DNA of 55,875 nt from NCBI GenBank assembly GCA_009777775.1, contig WRLE01000019.1:1-55875 (forward strand), read 5' to 3'. Every line of letters starts with the position of its first letter. Position 1 is the first letter of the stretch. The notes under the pieces were generated by a model, which was not told where the DNA came from, searched no databases, and was given only the letters and a program-made list of their open reading frames with translations. This DNA is from Oscillospiraceae bacterium (GTDB lineage Bacteria > Bacillota > Clostridia > Oscillospirales > Oscillospiraceae). This document shows positions 18,401-26,831 of the stretch, piece by piece. The translations under genes were made by a program, and so were the position numbers.

Positions 18401-19408
18401 TTAATAAAGGAATCTAGCTGAATAATTCGCTCCATCACCAATGAATTGCATTATCGCATTGCTTTGGTTGCTGGTGGATGCAAAAGTCGGATCCATGCGA
18501 TTCCATTCTTTTCCATCGAAGTATATTGCCGTATTGACCCATTCGCCGGTTTCTTCATTGTACACATCTATCCAAGCATGGTAGTCTTTTCCTGCATATC
18601 CCACAACCAGTCTGCAAGGGATTCCTTGGCTTCGCACCATGGCAGTCATCAACGCAGCATAGTCGAAACAAATACCTTTTCTGTTGGCCAATACTTGATC
18701 GATGTCTGGTAAGTATCCATTATGCTTTCCTTGGGTGACTTCCCTGGCGAAAATCCTATCATAGGAGAGATAGGCAACAACGAAATCATATATGGCAGCG
18801 ACTTTTTCCATGGTACCAGTGCTGTCTTCCACCAATTCCGCAGCTTTAGCAACTGCATTGCTTTCCGCTGTGAAATTTACATATTGGTTAGGTCTGAGAA
18901 AGGGTGCAAACTCATCTGTTAGAGCAACATCGATGGTTGCAGAAAGAGCTGTGGAATACCTGTTTCCTTCCGTTTGCTCATACACACCGATGGTGTATTT
19001 CCCGTTTCCATCGGAAAGGGGATAGACTTCGTAGCTGGTATCTTGCTTTAGGGTATATTGGTATTGGACATTGCTAGGTCCTGTGATAAGAACCCTAAGT
19101 TGCTTATTGGTATTACTCATGAATTTGACCATGATGTATCCATCTTTTGAATTGGAATAGTCAATAATTGCCTTGTTATTGGATTTGGTAAGGGTTCCTG
19201 GAGCCGTTGGCGCACTAAATGCCAATGGCGGAGCTTCCGTCAGGGGTATCATTTCGGATGCCAGATCCATATAAACAAAGTCGTTATCATCGAATTCATC
19301 CTCTCCGGGAGCGTGTATTGCTGTAGTTTCCTTCGTGCAAGCAGCAATCATAACAAGCATCATCATTGCGACTAAAGCAAGCGCTAAAAATCTCATTTCC
19401 TTTTTCAT
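18401..19408 (-). CDS. Transglutaminase-like lipoprotein
   Basis: A 335-residue exported lipoprotein. The signal peptide ends in the lipobox MIAAC (Cys24). The C-terminal third is a transglutaminase core: Cys in GICFDYAALMTAM, His in DYHAWIDVYNEETGEW, Asp in RMDPTFA, which gives the full Cys-His-Asp triad. The N-terminal part (about 65-165) looks like a beta-sandwich domain. It may act as a protease or cross-linker on surface proteins or peptidoglycan; the substrate is unknown. AGGAGG precedes the ATG. The upstream region carries the same TGTCACA boxes as the LPXTG gene, so the two may be co-regulated. Confidence 0.85.
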   Translation of the reverse strand: MKKEMRFLALALVAMMMLVMIAACTKETTAIHAPGEDEFDDNDFVYMDLASEMIPLTEAPPLAFSAPTAPGTLTKSNNKAIIDYSNSKDGYIMVKFMSNTNKQLRVLITGPSNVQYQYTLKQDTSYEVYPLSDGNGKYTIGVYEQTEGNRYSTALSATIDVALTDEFAPFLRPNQYVNFTAESNAVAKAAELVEDSTGTMEKVAAIYDFVVAYLSYDRIFAREVTQGKHNGYLPDIDQVLANRKGICFDYAALMTAMVRSQGIPCRLVVGYAGKDYHAWIDVYNEETGEWVNTAIYFDGKEWNRMDPTFASTSNQSNAIMQFIGDGANYSARFLY

Positions 19409-19570
19409 CGTTTCCTCCTAAAATTAGTAAGGGGCATAGCCATACTATTTTGCACCCTTGGTTGTTGTCTCCATATCAGCTTTAACTTTGGCAGCCGATG
19501 GATTCCCCTTACTAGATTTATCGTTTAAATATTTTCTTTCATTATCGGTATCTGTATAATACAACAACAA

Positions 19571-19618
19571 TGTCACAAGTTTGTCACATTTTCTAGTTTT
19601 TTTGAAAGAAATGTGACA
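19571..19618 (-). promoter_or_regulatory. TGTCACA box cluster upstream of the transglutaminase gene
   Basis: TGTCACA at 19571-19577 and 19582-19588 (11 bp apart) and its reverse complement at 19612-19618. The arrangement matches the cluster at 13942-14018. A TATTAT hexamer on the minus strand lies just downstream of the boxes, so they would sit at the position expected for an activator or repressor of this promoter. Confidence 0.45.
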
Positions 19619-19628
19619 CAACGAAAAC

Positions 19629-19680
19629 AAGGGTAAAAGCCCTGCAAATACTAAGTATTAGTCGAGTTTTTACCCTTTTT
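19629..19680 (-). terminator. Terminator of the cysteine desulfurase/mnmA operon
   Basis: AAGGGTAAAA (19629-19638) pairs with TTTTACCCTT (19668-19677). A second small dyad, AATACT-A-AGTATT, sits in the loop (19647-19659). It is about 55 bp past the mnmA stop and is followed on the minus strand by GTTTTCG. Confidence 0.7.
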
Positions 19681-19732
19681 CACCAAAATGCGTTTATTGA
19701 ATTTTATGAATAAAATTATTCACTATTTAAGT

Positions 19733-20815
19733 CTAATCTACATTATCAATATGGTCGATGGTTCCGCCACCAATAACAACATCTCCATCATAAATAACCA
19801 CAGCTTGACCCTTTGCTATAGCTCTTTGAGCTTCGTCAAATTGGATATGAAGACAATCATTATCTAATTGCCTTATTGTCGCTCTTTGCTCCTTATGTCC
19901 ATATCTTATTTTTGCCCATGCGCGAAGGTCAGTATCAAGCTTATCAAAAGGTATAAAGTTTATATCCCTGGCAAGAAGACTAGTGGAAAAAAGCTGCTCG
20001 TTTTTGCCAATTACAACTGTATTGTCATTCGGACGAATCTCAATGACATATGGTGGGTGAGCTAATGCTAAACCCAAACCACGTCGTTGACCAACAGTAT
20101 AATGGATAATTCCATTGTTCTCACCCAGGTCGCTACCATCGAAGTACACGAAACGCCCTTTAGTTGATTGCTGTCCTGTATAGCTTTCGATAAAGCTTGA
20201 ATAATTCCCATGGGGAATGAAACAAATATCTTGGCTCTCCTTCTTATTGGCATTTTTTAACCCCTCAGATGCAGCAAGCTCCCGGACATGGGTTTTTGTC
20301 AATTCGCCAAGGGGGAATCTTGATACTGCGAGCTGTTCTTGTTTGAGGGTATATAGCATATAGCTTTGATCTTTCGTCGCATCCAAACCTTTTTTCAACA
20401 GGAATCTCCCTGCTCCATCATCTTGTATCCTTGCATAATGCCCAGTGATTAAGTGATTTTTTCCCAGCTCTCGCATTTTTTCAATTAGATATCCGAACTT
20501 TAGATACTTATTGCATAAAACGCATGGATTTGGAGTCCTGCCGCTCATATATGTTGCAATAAAAGGTGAAATCACTTCTGTTTCAAAATATTCGCACATA
20601 TCGAAAATATGCAATGGTATTTCCAATTGTTTACAAGCTAGCAAGGCATCTTCTGCCACATCGGCATTGCCATTGTCTGTTTGAGCAAAGAGCCTTAACA
20701 CGGCTCCTTCACATTCATAACCATCACGAATAGACAGCAATGCCGCCGTAGTGCTATCCACTCCCCCGCTCATCGCCACCAAAGCCGATTTATTATTTAC
20801 AATATCCTTATTCAT
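19733..20815 (-). CDS. mnmA: tRNA-specific 2-thiouridylase MnmA
   Basis: Cytoplasmic enzyme that makes 2-thiouridine at wobble position 34 of Lys, Glu and Gln tRNAs, using ATP to adenylate the base and sulfur from a cysteine desulfurase. At 360 residues it has the normal length. Motifs: PP-loop AMSGGVDSTTAALL near residue 14, the catalytic cysteine in NPCVLCNKYLKFG, DQSYMLYTL, and the second catalytic cysteine in SQDICFIPHGNY. It lies 21 bp behind the cysteine desulfurase gene and is almost certainly co-transcribed with it, which gives the sulfur donor and acceptor in one operon. Confidence 0.96.
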   Translation of the reverse strand: MNKDIVNNKSALVAMSGGVDSTTAALLSIRDGYECEGAVLRLFAQTDNGNADVAEDALLACKQLEIPLHIFDMCEYFETEVISPFIATYMSGRTPNPCVLCNKYLKFGYLIEKMRELGKNHLITGHYARIQDDGAGRFLLKKGLDATKDQSYMLYTLKQEQLAVSRFPLGELTKTHVRELAASEGLKNANKKESQDICFIPHGNYSSFIESYTGQQSTKGRFVYFDGSDLGENNGIIHYTVGQRRGLGLALAHPPYVIEIRPNDNTVVIGKNEQLFSTSLLARDINFIPFDKLDTDLRAWAKIRYGHKEQRATIRQLDNDCLHIQFDEAQRAIAKGQAVVIYDGDVVIGGGTIDHIDNVD

Positions 20816-20836
20816 GATATACTACCTTTGTTGTGT

Positions 20837-21982
20837 TTATTTCCTCAGGGTTGCCAATGCCTTTTTTAACATTTCGATGAAATATTCCGCCTCATCTTGG
20901 GTATTGTAAGGTGAAAAACTAACACGTAGCGCAGCATCGATTATTTCATTGCTCAAACCCATCATCTCCAGGACTCGACTTCGAGCGCCTTTTTTGCAAG
21001 CAGCACTTCTGGCAACACATATCCCTTCTCCCTCCAGAAAGCTCATCAAGACTTCGCTCTTGTAACCAGGGAGAGAAATACTGAGGATATACGGTGAAGT
21101 ATCATTACCAATAACAAATATATCCGGAAATGTTTCTTCTAGCTGACTCGTTATATATTTACGTAGCTTCTCCACTACTAAAGTGTTTTCCACCTGTTCT
21201 GTGGAGCAAAGAGAAGCAGCTTTAGCAAAACCCACAATGGCTGGAAGTGCCTCGGTCCCTGCTCTAAACCCACTCTCTTGCCCACCACCCAGAATCAGCG
21301 GCGGCAGCTTGATACCAGCTTTATTTCCACCTTTTATGTATAAAGCTCCAATACCCTTAGGACCATGAATCTTATGGGCGCTGATGGATATTAAATCCGC
21401 ACCTAATGAACCAGCTCTAAAAGCTATCTTCCCATATGCTTGAACCGCATCCACATGGAGCACAGTGGAAAGCTTTCTTTTCTTTATTTCCTTCCCATAA
21501 GTCTCAATGGGGTTTATCGCGCCGGTTTCGTTATTAACAAACATGATTGATGCAAAGGCAGTATCTTCTCTGAGGGCATCGGCAAAGCTTTCAGCTAAAA
21601 TGACACCATCCATATTTGGTGATAAATACGTTACTTCCCAACCGTTTTTTTCCAATTTTTTTATGGGTTCCAATACAGCATCATGCTCAATTGTGGAAGT
21701 AATAATATGCTTTGAAGAACCCCTTGCAAGCATTTCTGCACAGCCCATAATAGCCCAATTATCGGCTTCGGTACCACCAGATGTGAAAAAAATCTCATTT
21801 GCCTTAGCAGAAAAAACATCGGCAATACTTTTCCGTGCTGCAGCAAGCGCTTTAGCAGCATTTCGCCCCATATAGTGGGGTGATGAGGGGTTGCCATATT
21901 CCATGTGCATAATGGCGGTCATGGCATCTATTACTTCACTTCGCACCCAGGTTGTGGCTGCATTGTCAAAATATACATTCAT
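20837..21982 (-). CDS. Cysteine desulfurase (NifS/IscS family) paired with MnmA
   Basis: A PLP enzyme that takes sulfur from cysteine as a persulfide; beside mnmA its job is probably to feed tRNA thiolation. Family features begin at MNVYFDNAATTWVRSEV, so I start it at ATG 21982 (381 residues), although the frame is open to 22099. PLP lysine is in SAHKIHGPKGIGALY; the catalytic cysteine loop is ARSAACKKGARSRV; GGGQESGFRAGTEALP is also typical. No ribosome site precedes the ATG. Instead a perfect promoter ends ten bases before it (21993-22021), which suggests an almost leaderless message. Divergent from mtaB, with only 50 bp between the starts. Confidence 0.93.
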   Translation of the reverse strand: MNVYFDNAATTWVRSEVIDAMTAIMHMEYGNPSSPHYMGRNAAKALAAARKSIADVFSAKANEIFFTSGGTEADNWAIMGCAEMLARGSSKHIITSTIEHDAVLEPIKKLEKNGWEVTYLSPNMDGVILAESFADALREDTAFASIMFVNNETGAINPIETYGKEIKKRKLSTVLHVDAVQAYGKIAFRAGSLGADLISISAHKIHGPKGIGALYIKGGNKAGIKLPPLILGGGQESGFRAGTEALPAIVGFAKAASLCSTEQVENTLVVEKLRKYITSQLEETFPDIFVIGNDTSPYILSISLPGYKSEVLMSFLEGEGICVARSAACKKGARSRVLEMMGLSNEIIDAALRVSFSPYNTQDEAEYFIEMLKKALATLRK

Positions 21983-21992
21983 AGTAATTGGC

Positions 21993-22021
21993 ATTATACA
22001 CATATTAAGAAAAACATTCAA
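21993..22021 (-). promoter_or_regulatory. Promoter of the cysteine desulfurase/mnmA operon (near-leaderless)
   Basis: On the minus strand TTGAAT, a 17-base spacer and TATAAT, with only ten bases from the -10 box to the ATG at 21982. Transcription would begin about three bases before the start codon. Confidence 0.6.
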
Positions 22022-22032
22022 GGAGCAAAGGG

Positions 22033-23343
22033 ATGAAGTTCTCGATTCACACCTTAGGATGCAAAGTAAATCAATCTGACTCGCAAAATATAGAGGCACT
22101 TTTGCTATCTCGTGGACATATTATATGTAGTGTTGGCGATGGTTGCGATGTATCTATTATAAATACCTGTGCGGTCACAGGTGAGAGTGCCAGAAAGTCT
22201 CGTCAAGCTGTGCGAAGAATTAAAAAGGGCGAACCCAATGCTATGATTGTTGTTTGTGGTTGCTTTTCCCAAATTGATCCAGAATCAGTAGCTGCCCTTG
22301 ATGTTGACCTGGTCTGGGGAAGTGGCGATAGAGAAAAACTCGTTTTTGAGATTGAATCACTTATTATGAGTGAATCGGAACCGAATAAATCGGAATTGAG
22401 CAATTTAGAATTTAACGAATCGGATCTTGGCATTTTTGAACCAGCAACACCATATTCTGAAATCCAAAGTCGCACTCGAGCTTTTTTGAAAATCCAAGAT
22501 GGTTGCGATAATTATTGTGCATATTGCATCATTCCCTATGCCCGAGGTGCTCCTCGTTCCCTACCATTATTGGAAGCTATTGAACAAGCAAAACTTTTAG
22601 AAAAAAACGGATATCGTGAAATCGTTCTAATCGGAATCGAACTTTCTTCATATGGAAAGGAGCTTCCGAATAAAATCTCTTTATTAAATGCAATTGAGGA
22701 AATAAGTGAAGCAGTACCAACCACTCGCATAAGGATAGGCTCACTTGACCCCAATACATTGTCAGATGATTTTATTGGAGAATTGGCAAAATCGAAAAAC
22801 CTATGCAATCATTTCCATATTTCTTTACAAAGCGGCTGCGATGAAACCCTGCAGCGGATGGGTCGAAAATATGACACAAAAACAGTTTCAACGGCTATTT
22901 CCCAGATGCGAAGCGTATTTCCCAATTGCGGAGTCACCGCTGATCTAATCACAGGCTTCCCAGGCGAAACAGATGAAGAGTTTGCACAAACATTGAGGTT
23001 TATTCAACAAATCGGTTTTTCCGCCATGCATATTTTTCCCTTTTCACCAAGGAAAGGAACCCCAGCAGCTACCATGCCCAATCAAGTGAGTAAAGCCATC
23101 CGTCAAGAGCGAGCAAAAATAGTATCAACAGTTGCAAAGGAAATGACACAAGCATTTTTACAAAAGCAAATCGGTACAACAGCAAAGGTCCTATTCGAAC
23201 AAGAATCAAAAGGCAACTGGCAAGGCTACTCCACAAACTACATAGAAATAACAGCAAAAGGCGAAACAAAAAAAGGCGAAATCCACCCGGTTGTAATCGA
23301 GAGAGTGGAAAATGGGAAAGCACATGGGATAATTAATAATTGA
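22033..23343 (+). CDS. mtaB: tRNA t6A37 methylthiotransferase MtaB
   Basis: A radical-SAM enzyme with two iron-sulfur clusters that turns t6A37 into ms2t6A in ANN-decoding tRNAs. At 436 residues it has the family length. N-terminal UPF0004 domain: KFSIHTLGCKVNQSDSQ, NTCAVTGES and VVCGCFSQ carry the three cluster-II cysteines. Radical-SAM motif CDNYCAYC at about residues 158-165, and a C-terminal TRAM-like domain. The short KFSIHTLGCKVNQ start and CxxxCxxC spacing favour MtaB over MiaB. AAGGAG lies seven bases before the ATG. Divergent from the cysteine desulfurase/mnmA operon, so this locus is a tRNA sulfur-modification neighbourhood. Confidence 0.94.
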   Translation: MKFSIHTLGCKVNQSDSQNIEALLLSRGHIICSVGDGCDVSIINTCAVTGESARKSRQAVRRIKKGEPNAMIVVCGCFSQIDPESVAALDVDLVWGSGDREKLVFEIESLIMSESEPNKSELSNLEFNESDLGIFEPATPYSEIQSRTRAFLKIQDGCDNYCAYCIIPYARGAPRSLPLLEAIEQAKLLEKNGYREIVLIGIELSSYGKELPNKISLLNAIEEISEAVPTTRIRIGSLDPNTLSDDFIGELAKSKNLCNHFHISLQSGCDETLQRMGRKYDTKTVSTAISQMRSVFPNCGVTADLITGFPGETDEEFAQTLRFIQQIGFSAMHIFPFSPRKGTPAATMPNQVSKAIRQERAKIVSTVAKEMTQAFLQKQIGTTAKVLFEQESKGNWQGYSTNYIEITAKGETKKGEIHPVVIERVENGKAHGIINN

Positions 23344-23368
23344 CATGCTCCTTTTACTGGGATATAAT
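23340..23368 (+). promoter_or_regulatory. Strong promoter of serC
   Basis: Consensus TTGACA (23340-23345), a 17-base spacer and TATAAT (23363-23368). The -35 box overlaps the mtaB stop codon, so serC has its own start of transcription directly at the end of mtaB. Confidence 0.8.
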
Positions 23369-23398
23369 TGCCAGAATAACTTTTGGGAGGCAATACTA

Positions 23399-24490
23399 GT
23401 GTCATCAACAGATCGAATTTATAATTTTTCAGCGGGTCCATCGATGCTCCCGCTCCCCGTACTTGAACAGGCTGCACAGGAAATGACAAATTACCGAGGT
23501 TCTGGTATGTCTGTCATGGAAATGAGCCACAGGAGCAAGGTCTATATCGACATTTTCAATGAGACAAAAGCCGATTTCAAGCGCCTGTTAAAAGTTCCGG
23601 ACACACACGAAGTCATCTTCATGCAAGGTGGTGCAACACTTCAATTCTCTGCTGTTCCATTAAACCTCATTGGCTCCACTGGAAAAGCGGACTACGCAAT
23701 CACAGGAAACTTCTCTGATTTAGCTATGCAAGAGGCGCAAAAATATGGCGAAATCAGCATTGTCTGCTCCTCTGCTGACAAAAATCACAGCTATATTCCC
23801 AGTCAAGATGAGCTGAAAATATCATCGGATGCTTCATACTTCCACTACTGTGCCAACAACACAGTATTTGGCACGGAATGGAAATATATCCCGGAAACAG
23901 GAAGCATCCCCATCGTGAGCGATATGTCCTCCAACATATTATCAAAACCAATTGATGTATCCAAATATGGCGTAATCTATGCCGGAGCCCAAAAGAACAT
24001 GGGACCAGCTGGACTTGCAGTTGTAATCGTGGATAAATCCCTAACTGGAAAAGAGCTCCCATCTACTCCGAAACTTTTGAGCTATCAAGTCATGGTTGAC
24101 ACGGACTCTATGCACAATACCCCCGCCTGCTACACCATATACATTCTAGGTCTCACACTCAAATGGCTCGAAACCCAGGGTGGTGTGGAAGGCATGGAAA
24201 AGCTCAAAACAGATAAAGCAAAAATACTCTATGATGTCATTGATAACAGCAGCCTATTTAAAGGTTGTGCTGAAATTCCTGCTCGTTCTGACATGAATGT
24301 AACATTTAGAACAGGTAGTGACGAGCTTGACGACAAATTTGTCAACGAATCAACAGCCGCTGGCTTCGACAACTTGAAAGGTCACAGAGCCGCTGGAGGA
24401 ATGAGAGCATCAATATACAACGCAATGCCCGTGGAAGGAGTTAGTGCCCTCGCTGACTTCATGCGTAATTTCGAGATTAACAATAAATAA
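23399..24490 (+). CDS. serC: Phosphoserine aminotransferase SerC
   Basis: PLP-dependent transaminase of serine synthesis (3-phosphohydroxypyruvate to phosphoserine). I start it at GTG 23399 (363 residues, MSSTDRIYNFSAGPSMLP): GGGAGG lies eight bases before it, and the upstream part of the frame overlaps the promoter and mtaB stop. Motifs: NFSAGPSMLP, MSHRSK, HEVIFMQGGATLQF, the PLP lysine in YAGAQKNMGPAGL, and the C-terminal GHRAAGGMRASIYNAMP. serA follows after 64 bp, so both enzymes of the route are made together; serB is not in the window. Confidence 0.96.
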   Translation: MSSTDRIYNFSAGPSMLPLPVLEQAAQEMTNYRGSGMSVMEMSHRSKVYIDIFNETKADFKRLLKVPDTHEVIFMQGGATLQFSAVPLNLIGSTGKADYAITGNFSDLAMQEAQKYGEISIVCSSADKNHSYIPSQDELKISSDASYFHYCANNTVFGTEWKYIPETGSIPIVSDMSSNILSKPIDVSKYGVIYAGAQKNMGPAGLAVVIVDKSLTGKELPSTPKLLSYQVMVDTDSMHNTPACYTIYILGLTLKWLETQGGVEGMEKLKTDKAKILYDVIDNSSLFKGCAEIPARSDMNVTFRTGSDELDDKFVNESTAAGFDNLKGHRAAGGMRASIYNAMPVEGVSALADFMRNFEINNK

Positions 24491-24554
24491 CAGTTATAGC
24501 CTCATATATACCATTATATGATAAGCTACCCATTATAAAGGAGTTGTCCCGCTC

Positions 24555-25721
24555 ATGTATCAAGTAAAAATCCTCAACAACATTAGCTCTGCCGCACTGG
24601 ATACACTAGACAAGGGAAAGTACACCATTTCAGATAGTGTGGAAAACCCGAATGCTATACTGGTACGCTCTGCTAACCTCCATGAAGAAGTTTTCAATCC
24701 TGAGCTACTATGCATCGCCCGTGCTGGTGCTGGAGTGAACACCATTCCCATCGAGCGATGCGCCGAAGAGGGTATTGTCGTGTTCAATACGCCAGGAGCA
24801 AATGCCGAAGCGGTGAAGGAGCTTGTCCTATGCGCAATGCTGCTTTCCTCTAGGGATGTCCTGGGAGGGATTGATTGGGTAAAATCCATTTCAGATTCTG
24901 GAGATGAAATACCCGATTTAGTTGAAAAAGGCAAGTCTGGCTTTGTGGGTCCGGAGATACTCGGAAAAACCCTTGGTGTAATTGGTCTTGGTGCTGTTGG
25001 AGCAAAAATCGCACAAGCAGCCGCTGCCTTGGGAATGCGTGTTTATGGATATGATCCCTATTTATCAGTCGCAGCAGCTTGGCAGCTTTCCTCTGACATT
25101 ATCCATGCCAGCGAACTGGACACAATCTACCAGAACTCCGATTATGTCACGATTCATATCCCATATACCGAATCGACCCACCATTTCATAGCAAAAGATG
25201 GTATAGACAAAATGAAGCCAGGTGTTAGGATAATCAATCTTTCCAGAGCAGAATTGGTGAATGACGACGATATGCTTGCCGCCATTGATACTGGGCATGT
25301 TTCCCATTATGTCACAGACTTTCCAAATGCAAAAACTGCTGGCATGCCTGGTGTCATCGCGATTCCCCATCTTGGAGCATCAACCCCCGAGAGTGAGGAA
25401 AATTGCGTAATTATGGCATGCAACGAAATCATCGAATATATCGAAAATGGTAACATATACAACTCAGTTAATATGGCAAATACCGTCCTACCACGCACAG
25501 GCGACCCAAGGATATGCGTCATTCACGAAAATGTGCCAGAAATGATTTCTCAAATAACAAGCGCAGTTTCATCATATGGTGTAAATATCGAAAACATGAT
25601 AAACACTGGCACAAGGGGCCGCCAAGCCTACACTGTGCTTGATGTCAGCTCCCTTCCCGATGGCATTGAAGATGTAATCAGCAAAATCGGCAATGTTATC
25701 AGGGTAAGAACAATTGTGTAA
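24555..25721 (+). CDS. serA: D-3-phosphoglycerate dehydrogenase SerA
   Basis: NAD-dependent first enzyme of serine synthesis. At 388 residues it is a short form: catalytic and Rossmann domains (GKTLGVIGLGAVGAKIAQ, then the acidic YGYDP), NLSRAELVNDDDM, the catalytic-histidine segment IPHLGASTPESEENC, and a C-terminal ACT domain (about 318-388, RICVIHENVPEMISQITS) for feedback control. It lacks the long intervening domain of Bacillus-type SerA. AAAGGAG lies upstream. Together with serC it forms an operon. The family covers other 2-hydroxyacid dehydrogenases, but the context with serC decides the call. Confidence 0.94.
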   Translation: MYQVKILNNISSAALDTLDKGKYTISDSVENPNAILVRSANLHEEVFNPELLCIARAGAGVNTIPIERCAEEGIVVFNTPGANAEAVKELVLCAMLLSSRDVLGGIDWVKSISDSGDEIPDLVEKGKSGFVGPEILGKTLGVIGLGAVGAKIAQAAAALGMRVYGYDPYLSVAAAWQLSSDIIHASELDTIYQNSDYVTIHIPYTESTHHFIAKDGIDKMKPGVRIINLSRAELVNDDDMLAAIDTGHVSHYVTDFPNAKTAGMPGVIAIPHLGASTPESEENCVIMACNEIIEYIENGNIYNSVNMANTVLPRTGDPRICVIHENVPEMISQITSAVSSYGVNIENMINTGTRGRQAYTVLDVSSLPDGIEDVISKIGNVIRVRTIV

Positions 25722-25748
25722 TTCATCGACGAGTTGTGCCGAGTTTAG

Positions 25749-25784
25749 TTAATTCCTAACTCCTAATTCCTAATTCCTAATTAA
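25749..25784 (+). repeat. Short tandem repeat of a TAATTCC-type unit
   Basis: TAATTCCTAAC TCC is followed by three further near-perfect copies of CCTAATT between the serA and lipid-kinase genes. It lies directly before the GGGGGG ribosome site of the kinase gene. A simple-sequence tract with no visible other function. Confidence 0.6.
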
Positions 25785-25801
25785 AATTGGGGGGTGTATC
25801 G

Positions 25802-26680
25802 ATGCGCAATATGATGCTAGTCGTTAACCCATTCTCTGGCAGAGGTCTGTCGAAATCCGCATTGGGTACAATCGTTTCCTTATTATGTGAGAGCGGTTGT
25901 GGAATCACGGTTTATTATGCAGGTGAAGAAGACCCGGAAACACTGGTACTGAAAAATGCCAAAAACCACGAACTCGTTATATGCGTTGGTGGCGATGGTA
26001 CCCTCAGTGCTGTGATTTCGGGTCTCTTGCGTTCCAGCGTGAACATTCCGGTGGGGTACATTCCAACCGGTACCGCCAACGATGTTGCCACCACACTTGC
26101 CCTTTCGAAAAACCCCGCCGAAGCCGTGAAGACGATACTAAACGGTGTACCAAACCCCCTTGACATAGGTTTGTTTTCTGGGAAATACTTCACCTATATC
26201 GCCGCTTTCGGTGCCTTTACCGGCGTTGCCTATAAAACACAGCAAAGCGCAAAACGCGCCCTAGGACATTTTGCCTATGTGCTAGGCGGTGTTGCAGAGG
26301 TTTTCTCGATCAAATCCAGGAGAGTCATTTTTGAATATGATGCTGGAATCATCGAAGGTGACTATATATTCGGTGGAGTAATGAATTCCAAATCAATCGC
26401 AGGCATGGTGAAAATCGATTCCAGGCATGTGGATTTAGCAGATGGTATGTTCGAGGTAATTTTGGTAAAACAACCAATAGACCTCCCTTCGTTACTGGAT
26501 ACATTGGGAAATATAATCACACAGACATATAATAGTGAAAATGTACTGATGCTCCACACCTCCAGAGCGAAGTTTTCATTCGAGGAAGATGTCCCTTGGA
26601 CAATAGACGGCGAAGACGGCGGCTTGCACAAAAACGTAGATATTATAAATTATCACGAAGCAATAAACATAATGTTTTAG
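25802..26680 (+). CDS. Diacylglycerol/lipid kinase family protein (YegS/DgkB-like)
   Basis: A 292-residue soluble kinase of the DAGK catalytic superfamily, which phosphorylates a lipid alcohol with ATP. Motifs: MLVVNPFSGRG, CVGGDGTLSAVI (GGDGT nucleotide loop), and GYIPTGTANDVATTLAL (Gly-Thr-x-Asn-Asp). The C-terminal beta domain ends with VPWTIDGEDGG, the usual DGE motif. I chose ATG 25802 because a G-run ribosome site lies eight bases before it; a TTG at 25787 opens the frame earlier. Stand-alone between serA and the opp operon; the substrate cannot be told from sequence. Confidence 0.88.
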   Translation: MRNMMLVVNPFSGRGLSKSALGTIVSLLCESGCGITVYYAGEEDPETLVLKNAKNHELVICVGGDGTLSAVISGLLRSSVNIPVGYIPTGTANDVATTLALSKNPAEAVKTILNGVPNPLDIGLFSGKYFTYIAAFGAFTGVAYKTQQSAKRALGHFAYVLGGVAEVFSIKSRRVIFEYDAGIIEGDYIFGGVMNSKSIAGMVKIDSRHVDLADGMFEVILVKQPIDLPSLLDTLGNIITQTYNSENVLMLHTSRAKFSFEEDVPWTIDGEDGGLHKNVDIINYHEAINIMF

Positions 26681-26831
26681 TTCCTAATCTTAAGCATACC
26701 TTAAAAGTATGTTGCAATGAATGCAGGGCTATGGTAATATTTTCTTCGAGATAATGGGGCTGCCATAGTAGATAGTTTGACTTATACCCTTTATCCCACA
26801 AAAAAACGCTAGCATTAGGAAGGCTTTTAAT

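Larger units (their letters stand above)
19409..19732. other. Intergenic region between transglutaminase and mnmA
   Basis: Holds the terminator of mnmA (19629-19680), a TGTCACA box cluster (19571-19618) and the transglutaminase leader. A minus-strand frame at 19445-19630 (61 codons, ending KGNPSAAKVKADMETTTKGAK) is open and its C-terminal half looks peptide-like, but its ATG lies inside the terminator and no ribosome site supports it; a GTG at about 19578 is an alternative start. I do not annotate it as a gene. Confidence 0.4.

Noticed and set aside
19445-19630. 61-residue minus-strand frame between mnmA and the transglutaminase gene
   Set aside because: Its ATG is inside the mnmA terminator, there is no Shine-Dalgarno, and it overlaps the TGTCACA boxes.
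23344-23398. Riboswitch or T-box before serC
   Set aside because: Only about 25 nt lie between the predicted transcription start and the start codon; no room for a structured leader.
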